Shown one piece after another: positions 19,647 through 29,277 of a DNA stretch of 37,541 nucleotides. The notes below the pieces were generated by a model. It saw only the letters and a list, made by a program, of their open reading frames with translations. It searched no databases and was not told where the DNA came from. Source of the stretch: a virus; the IMG/VR virus record IMGVR_UViG_3300049791_000034, positions 1 through 37,541 of that record; one strand, 5' to 3'. The position numbers were made by a program, and so were the translations under genes. Within the stretch, counting starts at the first letter, position 1. Each line of letters begins with the position of its first letter.

Positions 19647-22600
19647 TAACTTCTAAACTTTTTTAATTTATTAAACTCCTGAATAAACGTTAATACCACT
19701 GATGCTAGTTTTGACTTTTTAGGGTAAATTTTAGGATCATATCCACTTTTTACAATAACTTTTTTCTTATAATAATTATCAAAGTTACTAAAATTATAAT
19801 CAGTAATCAACTTATTGTCAGCCATTAATATATCAGTACGGAGAACGTTATGTTTAAAAGCAGGAATCGGCTTTAATTCTAACGTGTATTCCGGCTCTTG
19901 TTCAAGTTCAATAGGCTGCCTTTGCCCGCTTGTATAAACAACATCCTCTTCTTTTAAAGGGGCTGACTTAAAACAAAACATACCGTCAAATCTATGTTGA
20001 TTGTACCAATTTAATTGCCCAAAATCTCTCTGTTTTTCGTCGTTTTTATTGTTCCCTAGCAAGCCATTGATAAAATATTCAATTCTAACGGTTCCATTAG
20101 CCCTCGAATCGTTATACTGACTTAAGCAGTAGTTTTCAGAATATTGAGTATTAGTTGCCCCAAAAATAGTAGTATTATAACATTGCACTCTATAAGATCC
20201 TTCACCCAATAGCGTTAATACTTTTTTCCATTCTATTTCATAACCAATCATGTTTTCATTAAACCCATTAACGTTAAATCCGTAATCGTAAAATAGCCCG
20301 TAAGTATTATCGTTTAACGACACGATTGATCCATCGGATTTTTCTAAAGACATAACAGCGGTATCAATAACATCTTTATTGAACCACCATAAGAACCGGT
20401 TAACATCATTTTTTAAAGCATCATTTGAGGCTGTATCTGCTAAAACATTCCATACTAATTCATCACAGCAATCTAATTGGTTAGGCGGTAAAACAATAGT
20501 CTCCTCATCAATTGGATTATTTGCTATCATGTAAACATCTTGACTAGCTAAATAATTATTCCACCAAACGATTTGCCCTAAATCTCCATATGTATCTAAT
20601 GAGTATAACCTGGCTGTTAGTTTCCATTTTGCTTTACCTAACAAAGTTTGGATTTTAGTAAAATCAATCTCTGTTTCAGCAGTGCAGATTTTAGGGTTAA
20701 TTATATCGAATGTTAATTTAGTTTTTGTTTGACCAGACAAAGGAATAAACCATGTATCTGAATCACTAACATACTTACTTGACATCCTGCGCTTTCCGGT
20801 AACACCACCCTCTTCAAAAACTTCAATACCAATAACCACAACAGTCGATGGAACATCAAAATTAGTTCCTAGTGTAAATTCTGCTTTAACTAAAGTATTC
20901 TTATACCCTAAAATGTATTTTTTTGACCCATCTGTTAATTCAGTAGCACCATCGTATGTTTTTATGGTAGCAGTTGTGGTTGCATCATCCCACGTTAAGT
21001 TTCTATCCCAATCATCAAAGTCAACTGTATCGCTATAAATAGCCGGGATACCGTTTACCTTACATCCTATTTCTGTTTTGTATTTAAACACCCATGCCCG
21101 GTCAAAATAATATGCCCAATTTTGATTAAATCCATTATTTGGTTTTGACGCATTGAAAAAATAAGAATCAACTCCCATTAATTTAACCCAATATTCCCAT
21201 CTGTTTAAAAAAGGATAAGCAAAAATATAATTTAATCCAGAATCCCTTTTTACTACTATATTTTTTCTTATCTCAGTAGAGGGTATGCGTATGTTTTGGA
21301 CTGATGGTATATCAAAGAACTGGTACCCACTCACCAAGACATCATTTGGTAATAATGTCGTTTTGCTTTCTAATGTAAATTCTTTCCCTGTTAATATTTC
21401 GTAGGCTATTACCTTATTTGTAACCCTTGTCATGTTCAAAGATGTAACTAAGGGATCTGGAATAATTGTAGCGTAACTATACCCTACTAGCTCATCTTCT
21501 GAAAATTTTTCTTTACTAAAAAATGAGTCGGAGTAATTTTCAACATCGTGAGGTATTAATTTACTCGCAAAAGTAATTAGTCCTGGAAATTCACTTTGAA
21601 AAAAGAATGGAGCTGAGTCTAATAATAAATTTGTTCTATCTGCAACCGTTCCAACTTTTGTATGATCCTGAGTCGAAACCCAAAACATATATCTTGGCTC
21701 ATTGGATTCATTAAATACATCTATTCCTAACTGGTCAAAAGCTAATTTACCTGTAATGGTAATTTTTGATGAACTAATAAACGTAGCCTTTAAATCAGCT
21801 AGTGACTTTAGCGATAAATCTGAGTAATTATCTCCGTTTATTCCTGTTGGCGTTGACTGAACAGTTAATAAAGCAGATTCCCAAACAAAATTATGTACCA
21901 TATCCCTACCATTTGCCTGGTATTCTGATTCATCATTTGGAGCCTTACAAAAGTTTAAAACCAACTTAGTAGAACCTGCAACAAATGGAGTATCAACAGT
22001 ATTCCGTATATCAAAACTAAATTCAATCTCATCTAAACTTAATTGAGCCTTTGGTACGATTGTACTTGTAGCCGAATTAGTATAAGTTAAATTTTCTCTG
22101 TAATAATTCGTTAAACTCGTATTAAAATTTTCGTTAAACCATCCTGTATTGCCTAAAGTAGTATCGCTTTCTAAAGATTGAATATTATTAGGGTCAGATA
22201 AATTATAACGTGCCTCAAAAAAGAATATCGATTTTAAGCAAGCTAAATTGAAAAAATACGAAGGTTTTATATCCGCCTGGATGTCATCCCATTGCTCGGC
22301 TAACATAATAGGGGTTATACGTGTTGTGTGTCTAATTTTGAAATTAGAAGTAAATACCGGGGCAGAAACTAAACTAACTTCATCCACTACGATACTTCCT
22401 ATTTGATATGGTAATTGACCAATAAACGTCATTGGTAAATCAGTACCGGCGCCGGCAGGATTTAAACCGCTAATTGTAGCCATTTGAACACTCCCATCTA
22501 CTTTTGAATAGTAATTAGTAGCTTCTTGATTCTCAATAAAATTCCATTTATAAGATAAGGCAGTAACCGGATTAACTAAACTAAATACAATATGCCCAGT

Positions 22601-22960
22601 AACGTCATTATCCGCAAACCCACCAATATCAGCATTAAAAACAATCGTTGAATTATCAATAATTTGAACTACCGTATATGTTCCGTAATCAGTATATGTA
22701 GGTGGGTCTGTATAGTTTCTAACACTAACAGAATCACCTACTTTAAAAATACTAAAATCTAACCCGGAACAAACTCCATCAATAAAATAACCATCTTTGT
22801 TATTTACAATAACCTCAGTAGAACTATTCGAAATAGTAAAGGCCTTAATACTAATGTCGTGTTCAATAATTATTTGATCGCCTAAATTAGCAAGTGCAAA
22901 ATTGACAGGCGTTAAATCAATAGCGTTTTTAAATGTGGTTGAATTTTGATAAATACTCAT
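19646..22960 (-). CDS. Large baseplate / tail-tip protein, 1104 aa
   Basis: Largest gene of the phage, between the distal-tail gene and the fibre, so a central baseplate or tail-tip component. The first 170 residues (DQIIIEHDISIKAFTISNSS, VGDSVSVRNYTDPPTYTDYG) look like a beta-rich module; the rest is beta-rich with many aromatic residues (WEYWVKLMGVDSYFFNASKP, RAWVFKYKTEIGCKVNG). No protease or glycosidase motif seen. One-base TAATG overlap with the upstream 73-residue gene. Bacteroidetes siphophages carry a large uncharacterised protein at this place. Confidence 0.75.
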   Translation of the reverse strand: MSIYQNSTTFKNAIDLTPVNFALANLGDQIIIEHDISIKAFTISNSSTEVIVNNKDGYFIDGVCSGLDFSIFKVGDSVSVRNYTDPPTYTDYGTYTVVQIIDNSTIVFNADIGGFADNDVTGHIVFSLVNPVTALSYKWNFIENQEATNYYSKVDGSVQMATISGLNPAGAGTDLPMTFIGQLPYQIGSIVVDEVSLVSAPVFTSNFKIRHTTRITPIMLAEQWDDIQADIKPSYFFNLACLKSIFFFEARYNLSDPNNIQSLESDTTLGNTGWFNENFNTSLTNYYRENLTYTNSATSTIVPKAQLSLDEIEFSFDIRNTVDTPFVAGSTKLVLNFCKAPNDESEYQANGRDMVHNFVWESALLTVQSTPTGINGDNYSDLSLKSLADLKATFISSSKITITGKLAFDQLGIDVFNESNEPRYMFWVSTQDHTKVGTVADRTNLLLDSAPFFFQSEFPGLITFASKLIPHDVENYSDSFFSKEKFSEDELVGYSYATIIPDPLVTSLNMTRVTNKVIAYEILTGKEFTLESKTTLLPNDVLVSGYQFFDIPSVQNIRIPSTEIRKNIVVKRDSGLNYIFAYPFLNRWEYWVKLMGVDSYFFNASKPNNGFNQNWAYYFDRAWVFKYKTEIGCKVNGIPAIYSDTVDFDDWDRNLTWDDATTTATIKTYDGATELTDGSKKYILGYKNTLVKAEFTLGTNFDVPSTVVVIGIEVFEEGGVTGKRRMSSKYVSDSDTWFIPLSGQTKTKLTFDIINPKICTAETEIDFTKIQTLLGKAKWKLTARLYSLDTYGDLGQIVWWNNYLASQDVYMIANNPIDEETIVLPPNQLDCCDELVWNVLADTASNDALKNDVNRFLWWFNKDVIDTAVMSLEKSDGSIVSLNDNTYGLFYDYGFNVNGFNENMIGYEIEWKKVLTLLGEGSYRVQCYNTTIFGATNTQYSENYCLSQYNDSRANGTVRIEYFINGLLGNNKNDEKQRDFGQLNWYNQHRFDGMFCFKSAPLKEEDVVYTSGQRQPIELEQEPEYTLELKPIPAFKHNVLRTDILMADNKLITDYNFSNFDNYYKKKVIVKSGYDPKIYPKKSKLASVVLTFIQEFNKLKKFRS

Positions 22961-23181
22961 TAGTGTATATTTAAATCGTTTTTTAAATTCTTAGAAACCT
23001 TTTTTAGCTCTTCTAATTTTTCAGATATTTTGGCAGACTCCATAGCCTTTGCAAATTCAATAGCTTGGTCGTTACCCATTCCGCTAAAGGATTTTTGTAC
23101 ATTGGATTCTAAACTACCCATCATAGCATTTAAGCTACCCATCATAGCCTCTAAGTGTATTTTCATGTCGTTATTTTCCAT
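22960..23181 (-). CDS. Small helical tail-module protein, 73 aa
   Basis: A methionine-rich helical protein with an internal near-repeat (LEAMMGSLNAMMGSLES) and a coiled-coil C-terminus (KISEKLEELKKVSKNLKNDL). It overlaps the distal-tail gene by 11 bases and the 1104-residue gene by one, so it is made in step with them. It may be an assembly chaperone or minor tail component. Confidence 0.7.
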   Translation of the reverse strand: MENNDMKIHLEAMMGSLNAMMGSLESNVQKSFSGMGNDQAIEFAKAMESAKISEKLEELKKVSKNLKNDLNIH

Positions 23182-25066
23182 CGGGTTCTAAAAATGATTG
23201 TTTTAAATTGTTAGTATAACGTTTATTAATCCGAACAATAACATCAGCGTATTGATCCCAGGGATTCCATTTTAAGGAATCAATGATGGCATCTTCATTG
23301 TTACTTGTAAGTATTGTGTTATTGTCTTTTATCTTTTCATAATCTTCAAAAGTAAAAGGAACTTTATCGTAACTTTCTATGTAAAACTGATTTCCGTTAG
23401 GTTTATCCGTTGTTGGTAAAAAGGAGTTTATAAAATGATAATTTTCATATAAATATTTAGCAGAGAAGTACGCGTAATTTTGAGCGTGTAGTTTATTGAA
23501 TTTAGGGTCGCTCCCTAGTGTTAATACGCATATTTTAGGAACATTAATCATATCGCTTTCAATCTTTAACATCCCGATTCTGTTACCCATAATGTTTTTG
23601 AAATTTGGCATGTTTACAGATGGTATTGCCGGCAATTGAAAGTTCATTTTGATACCGATACTTGCTAACTTTTTAAGAATATTATTAACCAAAGTAATAA
23701 TCATATTCAGCACTTTAATAATAGCGTTAACCACTTTTACCAATGCGCCTACAATCACATCGAATACTTTTAAAAACTCGTTTAATACCTCCTCAGGAAC
23801 GGTTAACGTTTCTTTTCGTTTAGCTAATGCAAATTCCATCCTAACCTCCTCTAAGCCTTTCATCATAACCATATTTTGGTTATTTACTACGTTAGGCTCA
23901 CAAATAACCTGATACGAAGTACCTAAATAATCATGTATAGTGTTTTTATCAATACCATCGGTTGCAAATGAGATTAAATAATTTGCTTTAAATTCATCCA
24001 GGTTTAATTGAAAAGATGGATTTCTAAAGTCGTAATTATTGGCTATTGGAGGTAAAGTATATTGATTTGCGGAATCTATATGATCATCACGAAACATATA
24101 AATGACATTGTTTTTAATAACAATTTTAGCTTTATATAATTTTTTACATTCCCGGATCAAGTCACCATAAGTTCCTTTATAAAATCCCTCCTGAGTTATG
24201 CTCGGTTCTGTAAATCCTAATATTTGCTTTTCTTTTTTATTTGGTTCGTTAAAATACTTTTGAGGTATAATATATGCGTTATCAAATGGTGCCTCGTTAA
24301 ATATTGGACTACTAAAAGTCATCCCTAAGTAATCGGCTCCCGCTTCTAACTGCTTTTTAATCGACATACAAGCATGATATTTAACCGGCTGTATAATCAA
24401 CAGTATTATTGTTTTAATTAGCTTAATCAATGCTATAATTAAGAAAATTAAGTATATAATATAAAGTATTAACTTGATGTAAGTTGAAAAAACATAATAA
24501 ACCGGAAGCTCTGGGATAAATTCTAATATTCTTTGAATGGCCGCCTTAATTTCCTTAACCATCACATACACACCCAAAACACTAACGGCCGCTTCGACAT
24601 AGTTGGGAACTGAATTTAAAACATAAGGACACCAAACAAAATCATTTGTAGTGATATGACCGGTATTTCTAAATAAGTGTTCAAAATTAAAGCTATCTGC
24701 TTTGTCGTTAAACGAATCTATGCCATTCAAATCAACGGCCTTTAATGTGGCTCTATTACTAAAAAACGTAGTGCCAAATGGATCCAAATAACCGTTAAAC
24801 GCCTGTTCTGTTTTCGCACCTCTTATTATTTCAATACGAAACGGAATACCCTCTAAAACACCAACTCCATTTAATAAACCATCTGCAATCCATTTATGAA
24901 TAATATCAGCATTTTGATTAACAAATTCAAAGTCAGTTATTGATATTTTATTACGTGTATTTTCCTTATCCTTATCAAAATTTAATTCCAACATTAACCC
25001 AAGCAAGTTTGCAGGAGGGCATTGTGTTTCAACTTCGTTTAGATATACTTTTATATCAATAGCCAT
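23171..25066 (-). CDS. Distal tail / baseplate protein with hydrophobic inserts
   Basis: A 631-residue protein directly after the tape measure, the place of the distal tail or tail-associated hub protein. The N-terminus (IDIKVYLNEVETQCPPANLL; GYLDPFGTTFFSNRATLKAVD) is beta-rich, like distal-tail folds. Two strongly hydrophobic stretches interrupt it: about residues 190-232 (YIKLILYIIYLIFLIIALIK) and about 425-465 (KVVNAIIKVLNMIITLVNNI). These look like membrane-active segments, which is unusual in a baseplate protein and may relate to membrane penetration. Confidence 0.72.
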   Translation of the reverse strand: MAIDIKVYLNEVETQCPPANLLGLMLELNFDKDKENTRNKISITDFEFVNQNADIIHKWIADGLLNGVGVLEGIPFRIEIIRGAKTEQAFNGYLDPFGTTFFSNRATLKAVDLNGIDSFNDKADSFNFEHLFRNTGHITTNDFVWCPYVLNSVPNYVEAAVSVLGVYVMVKEIKAAIQRILEFIPELPVYYVFSTYIKLILYIIYLIFLIIALIKLIKTIILLIIQPVKYHACMSIKKQLEAGADYLGMTFSSPIFNEAPFDNAYIIPQKYFNEPNKKEKQILGFTEPSITQEGFYKGTYGDLIRECKKLYKAKIVIKNNVIYMFRDDHIDSANQYTLPPIANNYDFRNPSFQLNLDEFKANYLISFATDGIDKNTIHDYLGTSYQVICEPNVVNNQNMVMMKGLEEVRMEFALAKRKETLTVPEEVLNEFLKVFDVIVGALVKVVNAIIKVLNMIITLVNNILKKLASIGIKMNFQLPAIPSVNMPNFKNIMGNRIGMLKIESDMINVPKICVLTLGSDPKFNKLHAQNYAYFSAKYLYENYHFINSFLPTTDKPNGNQFYIESYDKVPFTFEDYEKIKDNNTILTSNNEDAIIDSLKWNPWDQYADVIVRINKRYTNNLKQSFLEPDGK

Positions 25067-25068
25067 AA

Positions 25069-27420
25069 TTAAATACGAGGTTTTTGATTTTTATAAGTAG
25101 TTTTTTTAGTGAATCCGTTTTCAATCGTTGTTTTAATGAAGTCACCATATTGTCCAAATTCAAAAGAAGTAACAGCTTTATTTTTTATAGCTTCTTTTAC
25201 TTCTTGCATCTCTTTACGAAGTGCCATTGTTTCCATTAATAGGGCTGAATTAGTCATATTAGTAGCAAAATCACTACTTTGTATCACCCCATATTTTGCA
25301 GTGTCTAATAAGCCGTTATTGTGCTTATACGCTAAATCTGCAAGGGCTTCATTTGATAAAGCTCCTACTTTTGCGTTTTGATCCTCAGTCATTACCCTTT
25401 CTTTTCCATGAACACGTATTTGATAACCATCTATTCCGTTATGGACTTTATTATCTTGTAAATCACGCTCTACGTTTTCAGTTCCCTTAAAGAAAGCACC
25501 TGCAACCGCCTCAGCTAAAACAGTATCTCTTAACGCTTTTGTTAATGCTGTATTTGGATCTTTCTCAGCGTATGAAGCAAACAATTTAAAGAACGCTAAT
25601 GCCTTTTGCCGTTTAATTTCCTTTTGCTTTTCCTCTTCTTTTTGTCGTTCGATTCTGATCTTGTCTGCCTCGGCCTCTGCTAATGTGTTCTTTGAGCCAC
25701 GAATAGCTAATTGACGTTGCATATCAATGTTTTTGTCAGCATCTTTTAACTCTTTGTCGTAACTTGCTAATTTAGCAGCCGATTTATCTGCCTCAGCTTT
25801 AGAAATAGCATCCAACATTTGTTTGCCAAATTCTAATTCCTTTTTTAACTCTTCATCTTGTTTAGCTTTCTTTGCATCTGCTAATTTTTTATTATTAGCG
25901 TTCATATCATCTACTAATCCGGCAGTGTTTTTATCAATAGCGCTTTTTTTTAATTCATATTCTTTATCTATCTCTTCAATAATTGATACATCTTTATTGT
26001 CTAATTTTTCAGACAAGCCACCGCCAATTTTACCCCTAGCTTCTGATAGTTTTTTTTGTTTATCTTTTTCTGCTTCAATTTCTTTATTATCAGCCTCTAA
26101 TTTTATGTTTTTAATATCCTGTTTTGCTTTTCTCTCTAAATTAAATCCTGCAATAGCATAATCATAGGTTAGTTTGTATAGTTTTTTCTTTCTTTGAAAT
26201 TCGTTTATTTCTTCATCTGCCAAAAGTTTTTTTACATCATCTTGATATTTTGCATTTGATTCAGATAATTTCAATTTTGAATCTAAAACCAAATCGCTTA
26301 TCTGTTTTTCTTTACTTGATATTTTTCCCTGTAACAATAAAGTTTGGTTAGCAGATTTTAAATACTCAGTACGGCCTTGCTGCATTAATAAATTAGATTC
26401 TCTTAATTGAGAATTTAAATCTGACTGGGCCTCATAAACCATGTTAACTGTATCTTTGTACATTTTAAATGCCCCAACCAAAGCGGTTATGGTTAATACA
26501 AATAACCCTATTGGGCTTGCTAAAATAGCTTCTCCTGCTACTATAATAGAAGTGGCAAAACTTTTAATTCCAGCGATAACCTCGGCAAATGAAATGGATC
26601 TCATAACACTAGCGAATTGTCCTGCCTTTTCTGCAGCTCCTTTAAAATCTAAATCAGCAATATCGTTTCCGATTTGCCCAAATAAAGTTTTGGCGGTTGT
26701 TGCTTTAGATTCTGTTGCAAATGCTTTTGTAGCATCTTTAGCATCACCAATCGCATCTTTTAATTTACCGGCTTTTTCTGCTAAGTCATTAAATGCTTTG
26801 CTGCCCGGTTCTAAGCCTTGCAATTCTCGTTGCATGGCTTTTAGTTGAGCAGGATAATTACCTACATTGCGTTGGAAATTTCCTACACTAGCATCCGCTT
26901 TGCGTACTCTTGAATCTAAATCCTCAAATTGTTTATTTAAATCCTTAAATTCTTTTGTGTTTGTTTTACCTGCGATGTTTAAATCCTGTAATTCTCTTTT
27001 TAACTTCGCTAATTCTTTTGATGCTTTTGAATATTCGCCATTTTGAGCGACCGTAATCTTTAATTTTTCAGCATCCGCTTTTGCTAACTCTTTTGTTAGT
27101 TTTAATTCCTCTCGTGTTTGTTTTGCTAATTCTGACTTTAATTGGGCTTGTTTTTTTGCAATATCCGCTATCCCTAATTGAGTAACCTCATACTCTTTTA
27201 GGGTAGCGTTTACTTTTATTGTTTCTGTATTTAAATCTTTTAAGGATTTGGAACCATCTACTTTGAATGAATTAATATACTCTTTAGATGCGGTTAAATT
27301 AGCAACTTGTTGAGTTTCTAAATCCTTTAATTTATGAATAAGCAAATCAGCCTGTTTAATCGCATCGACAAACAAGCCATCTTCAATAATTTCACTACCC
27401 TTAATCGGTTGATCTGCCAT
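25069..27420 (-). CDS. Tape measure protein
   Basis: Sets tail length and is ejected ahead of DNA. 783 residues; long coiled coils rich in Lys, Glu, Ala and Leu (KLKRELQDLNIAGKTNTKEF; QFEDLDSRVRKADASVGNFQ; RNVGNYPAQLKAMQREL, a phrase typical of tape measures), a hydrophobic region about 275-320 (SIIVAGEAILASPIGLFVL), then more coiled coil and a C-terminal segment with NKVHNGIDGYQIRVHGKERV seen at tape-measure ends in Bacteroidetes phages. It overlaps the upstream 146-residue gene by 20 bases. At 1.5 angstrom per residue the tail would be roughly 115 nm. Confidence 0.9.
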   Translation of the reverse strand: MADQPIKGSEIIEDGLFVDAIKQADLLIHKLKDLETQQVANLTASKEYINSFKVDGSKSLKDLNTETIKVNATLKEYEVTQLGIADIAKKQAQLKSELAKQTREELKLTKELAKADAEKLKITVAQNGEYSKASKELAKLKRELQDLNIAGKTNTKEFKDLNKQFEDLDSRVRKADASVGNFQRNVGNYPAQLKAMQRELQGLEPGSKAFNDLAEKAGKLKDAIGDAKDATKAFATESKATTAKTLFGQIGNDIADLDFKGAAEKAGQFASVMRSISFAEVIAGIKSFATSIIVAGEAILASPIGLFVLTITALVGAFKMYKDTVNMVYEAQSDLNSQLRESNLLMQQGRTEYLKSANQTLLLQGKISSKEKQISDLVLDSKLKLSESNAKYQDDVKKLLADEEINEFQRKKKLYKLTYDYAIAGFNLERKAKQDIKNIKLEADNKEIEAEKDKQKKLSEARGKIGGGLSEKLDNKDVSIIEEIDKEYELKKSAIDKNTAGLVDDMNANNKKLADAKKAKQDEELKKELEFGKQMLDAISKAEADKSAAKLASYDKELKDADKNIDMQRQLAIRGSKNTLAEAEADKIRIERQKEEEKQKEIKRQKALAFFKLFASYAEKDPNTALTKALRDTVLAEAVAGAFFKGTENVERDLQDNKVHNGIDGYQIRVHGKERVMTEDQNAKVGALSNEALADLAYKHNNGLLDTAKYGVIQSSDFATNMTNSALLMETMALRKEMQEVKEAIKNKAVTSFEFGQYGDFIKTTIENGFTKKTTYKNQKPRI

Positions 27421-27841
27421 TATCTTCTTTTATTGCTTCTAAATAATTATAATATTCAATAACCGTTACCTCTTTTTCATTCAATCTAAAGCCTAAATAC
27501 TTTTCAATAGCTACTTTGGTTGTATTCGTTTTAACCGCCTTTACATTTAATTTATCTGCTAATTCTAATTCTTTCAGCATGATAAACGAAGTGATGGTAT
27601 TATCGTTTGTTAATGTCTTATCAATTTTTAATAGTAATATTTCATTCTGTAAGTCTAAAATATCCCTCAGTGATTGACTGATTCCAAACGTATCAACATA
27701 CTGAGCATACAACTCACTAAATCTATTCTGACACGCTTCTAAATCTACCTTAAGCCGATCACTTGATACATAACTATAATCTTTACCTTCGATACATTTA
27801 AACCAATTATAAATTGGCATTTCATCTATGTTTGTATACAT
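27401..27841 (-). CDS. Tail assembly chaperone candidate, 146 aa
   Basis: Helical soluble protein immediately upstream of the tape measure gene, the usual position of the tail assembly chaperone (lambda gpG). It contains MPIYNWFKCIEGKDYSYVSS at the start and LGFRLNEKEVTVIEYYNYLE near the end. The tape measure start lies 20 bases inside it, so translation is coupled. I see no clear slippery heptamer for a gpG/gpGT-type frameshift. The call rests on position and general character. Confidence 0.6.
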   Translation of the reverse strand: MYTNIDEMPIYNWFKCIEGKDYSYVSSDRLKVDLEACQNRFSELYAQYVDTFGISQSLRDILDLQNEILLLKIDKTLTNDNTITSFIMLKELELADKLNVKAVKTNTTKVAIEKYLGFRLNEKEVTVIEYYNYLEAIKEDNGRSTD

Positions 27842-27843
27842 AT

Positions 27844-28320
27844 TTACCTGGTAAGTATTGTTTTTTTAACGTATGGTATTAAAATAGTTCGCGCCTTATC
27901 TCTCAGTACAATTAAACTTTCTTCTGTTAATCCTAAGATGTTTTCGCCCCAATCATTTATTAAATTCGTTGTGTCTTTTATCGTATCGGCTGAAATTGTC
28001 AGCATTCCATTACTGTCTAAAAACACTTTAAACGATTTGTAGAAATCCCCGGTATCGTATAACGTTATGTGGTCATACGGTAAACCTTTTTGTTTCTTTC
28101 CCTCATATTGATTAGTGCCCTCAATTGTATTTGCTGAGTAATCACCACCGATATCAGATAATAAACGACCGGTACTATCAATACCTTTATCAAAGAGCTG
28201 TTTTCTTGTATTCAAGTCGATAATTAAATCAGTAAATGACTTATCATCGGCCAATACTTTTATTAATTCTAATACCTTAAGACTTTTTACTCGGTTTGCC
28301 AGACTTATTAACGCTCTCAT
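27844..28320 (-). CDS. Neck / tail-completion protein candidate, 158 aa
   Basis: A mixed helical and beta protein between tail-tube and chaperone genes. Features are LDSNGMLTISADTIKDTTNL and the C-terminal GLTEESLIVLRDKARTILIP, a basic helix, as seen in gp10/gpZ-like neck and tail-completion proteins, where a final VKKTIL tail packs on the connector. The family assignment is tentative. Its start lies 44 bases inside the upstream small gene. Confidence 0.55.
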   Translation of the reverse strand: MRALISLANRVKSLKVLELIKVLADDKSFTDLIIDLNTRKQLFDKGIDSTGRLLSDIGGDYSANTIEGTNQYEGKKQKGLPYDHITLYDTGDFYKSFKVFLDSNGMLTISADTIKDTTNLINDWGENILGLTEESLIVLRDKARTILIPYVKKTILTR

Positions 28321-28459
28321 AGTTTCCGTTTACTTTAGTTAATCCTAAATAAAACTCTTCGAAATCTTCGCTTAAACCACCTTTAACAGCTTCGTAAACC
28401 TGTTCTTTAGTCATCTCTTTGGACGCTTCGACGTGTATAATTCCTTTATAATATTCCAT
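28277..28459 (-). CDS. Small hypothetical protein, 60 aa
   Basis: Short protein with a beta strand start (MEYYKGIIHVEASKEMTKEQ) and an acidic helix (AVKGGLSEDFEEFYLGLTKV), ending in a basic tail. It is coupled to the upstream gene by a one-base overlap and overlaps the downstream gene by 44 bases. Function unknown; probably a small assembly factor of the tail module. Confidence 0.65.
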   Translation of the reverse strand: MEYYKGIIHVEASKEMTKEQVYEAVKGGLSEDFEEFYLGLTKVNGNYESVNKSGKPSKKS

Positions 28460-29208
28460 TATTTCCGATATATTGTTAATGTTGTTGATGAATTTACTAC
28501 TCCTATAAATGTTGCTGAACTATTGTTAACTACTAAACCGCCTACTAACGTTATGCCTGTATTTGTAGCAATTGTAACATCAAAAGCGGCTAAACTTAAT
28601 AATGTAAATTCAAATTTAGTCCCTATCTGGTAACCGGTTAATAATGCAATTATATCAACAGCTAACGGTAAAGTTTTAACACGAGCAACACTAGGCGTAC
28701 ATGTTAAAATCCCGGACGTTATAATCTGCCCAGCCTCTAACGTTTGATCCGCATCGGTTAACGCTGCAACTACCTTAATCGGTAACTTACTATTTATAAC
28801 AGATGCATCCCCAATTTTAGCGGATGTAATTGCACCACTCGCAACCCCATTTGTATTAATTTTACCGCCAGTAATCGCACTTGGTCGATGAAAACCAATC
28901 ATTCGCCAAAGCGTTGTTGTTTCTGCTAAAAAAACAGCCACATCATCGGCTACGGTTGTGATATTTGCACCCCCAAACAAAACTAAATTACCGCCATTGG
29001 TTAATAAAACAGCGTCGTTAAAAATTAACGTTCTGGTTATTCCTGCTTTACTTGCTGTTCCAAACCCTGTTATGGTTGTCGTTCCTGTAATTCTTATTGA
29101 ATTACCGTTAGCTGAACTAATATCCGGAGTTGATGAAGATGCTATTGCATCACTCATGGCTAAGTTTAATCTACTTGTTAAATCGGCTGTATCTGTTACT
29201 AATGACAT
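28459..29208 (-). CDS. Structural protein with fibre-like repeats, 249 aa
   Basis: Beta-rich, Thr/Ser/Ala-rich protein. The N-terminal half (NGNSIRITGTTTITGFGTAS, TLIFNDAVLLTNGGNLVLFG, TLWRMIGFHRPSAITGG) resembles the shaft modules of phage tail fibres, and the second half is a beta domain (FEFTLLSLAAFDVTIATNTG). Lying right after the tail tube and its terminator, it may decorate the tail or head surface. No precise family. Confidence 0.65.
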   Translation of the reverse strand: MSLVTDTADLTSRLNLAMSDAIASSSTPDISSANGNSIRITGTTTITGFGTASKAGITRTLIFNDAVLLTNGGNLVLFGGANITTVADDVAVFLAETTTLWRMIGFHRPSAITGGKINTNGVASGAITSAKIGDASVINSKLPIKVVAALTDADQTLEAGQIITSGILTCTPSVARVKTLPLAVDIIALLTGYQIGTKFEFTLLSLAAFDVTIATNTGITLVGGLVVNNSSATFIGVVNSSTTLTIYRK

Positions 29209-29221
29209 TATTTTAAGGTTT

Positions 29222-29254
29222 AAAAAAAGCCCTACCTAATTTTAGATAAGGCTT
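29222..29254 (-). terminator. Strong intrinsic terminator after tail-tube gene
   Basis: In leftward RNA a 13-bp stem (29254-29242 with 29239-29227; two G-U pairs, loop of two to four bases) is followed by seven U (plus 29222-29228). In plus-strand RNA the same stem has mismatches at the wobble positions, so it is built for leftward transcription. It would cut expression after the abundant tail-tube protein and let only part of the polymerases go on. Confidence 0.85.
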
Positions 29255-29277
29255 TTCTATTTGTATAATTAATTTAA

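Noticed and set aside
25823-26848. Long plus-strand frames across the tape measure gene
   Set aside because: They are antisense to a well-supported coding gene, lack start contexts and recognisable domains, and arise from its AT-rich codon pattern.
27380-27430. Programmed frameshift between the 146-residue gene and the tape measure
   Set aside because: The genes overlap by 20 bases, but I see no convincing slippery heptamer, and the tape measure has its own start.
28958-29239. Plus-strand 93-residue frame over the 28459-29208 gene
   Set aside because: Antisense to a structural gene; crosses the leftward terminator; no promoter or neighbour on that strand.
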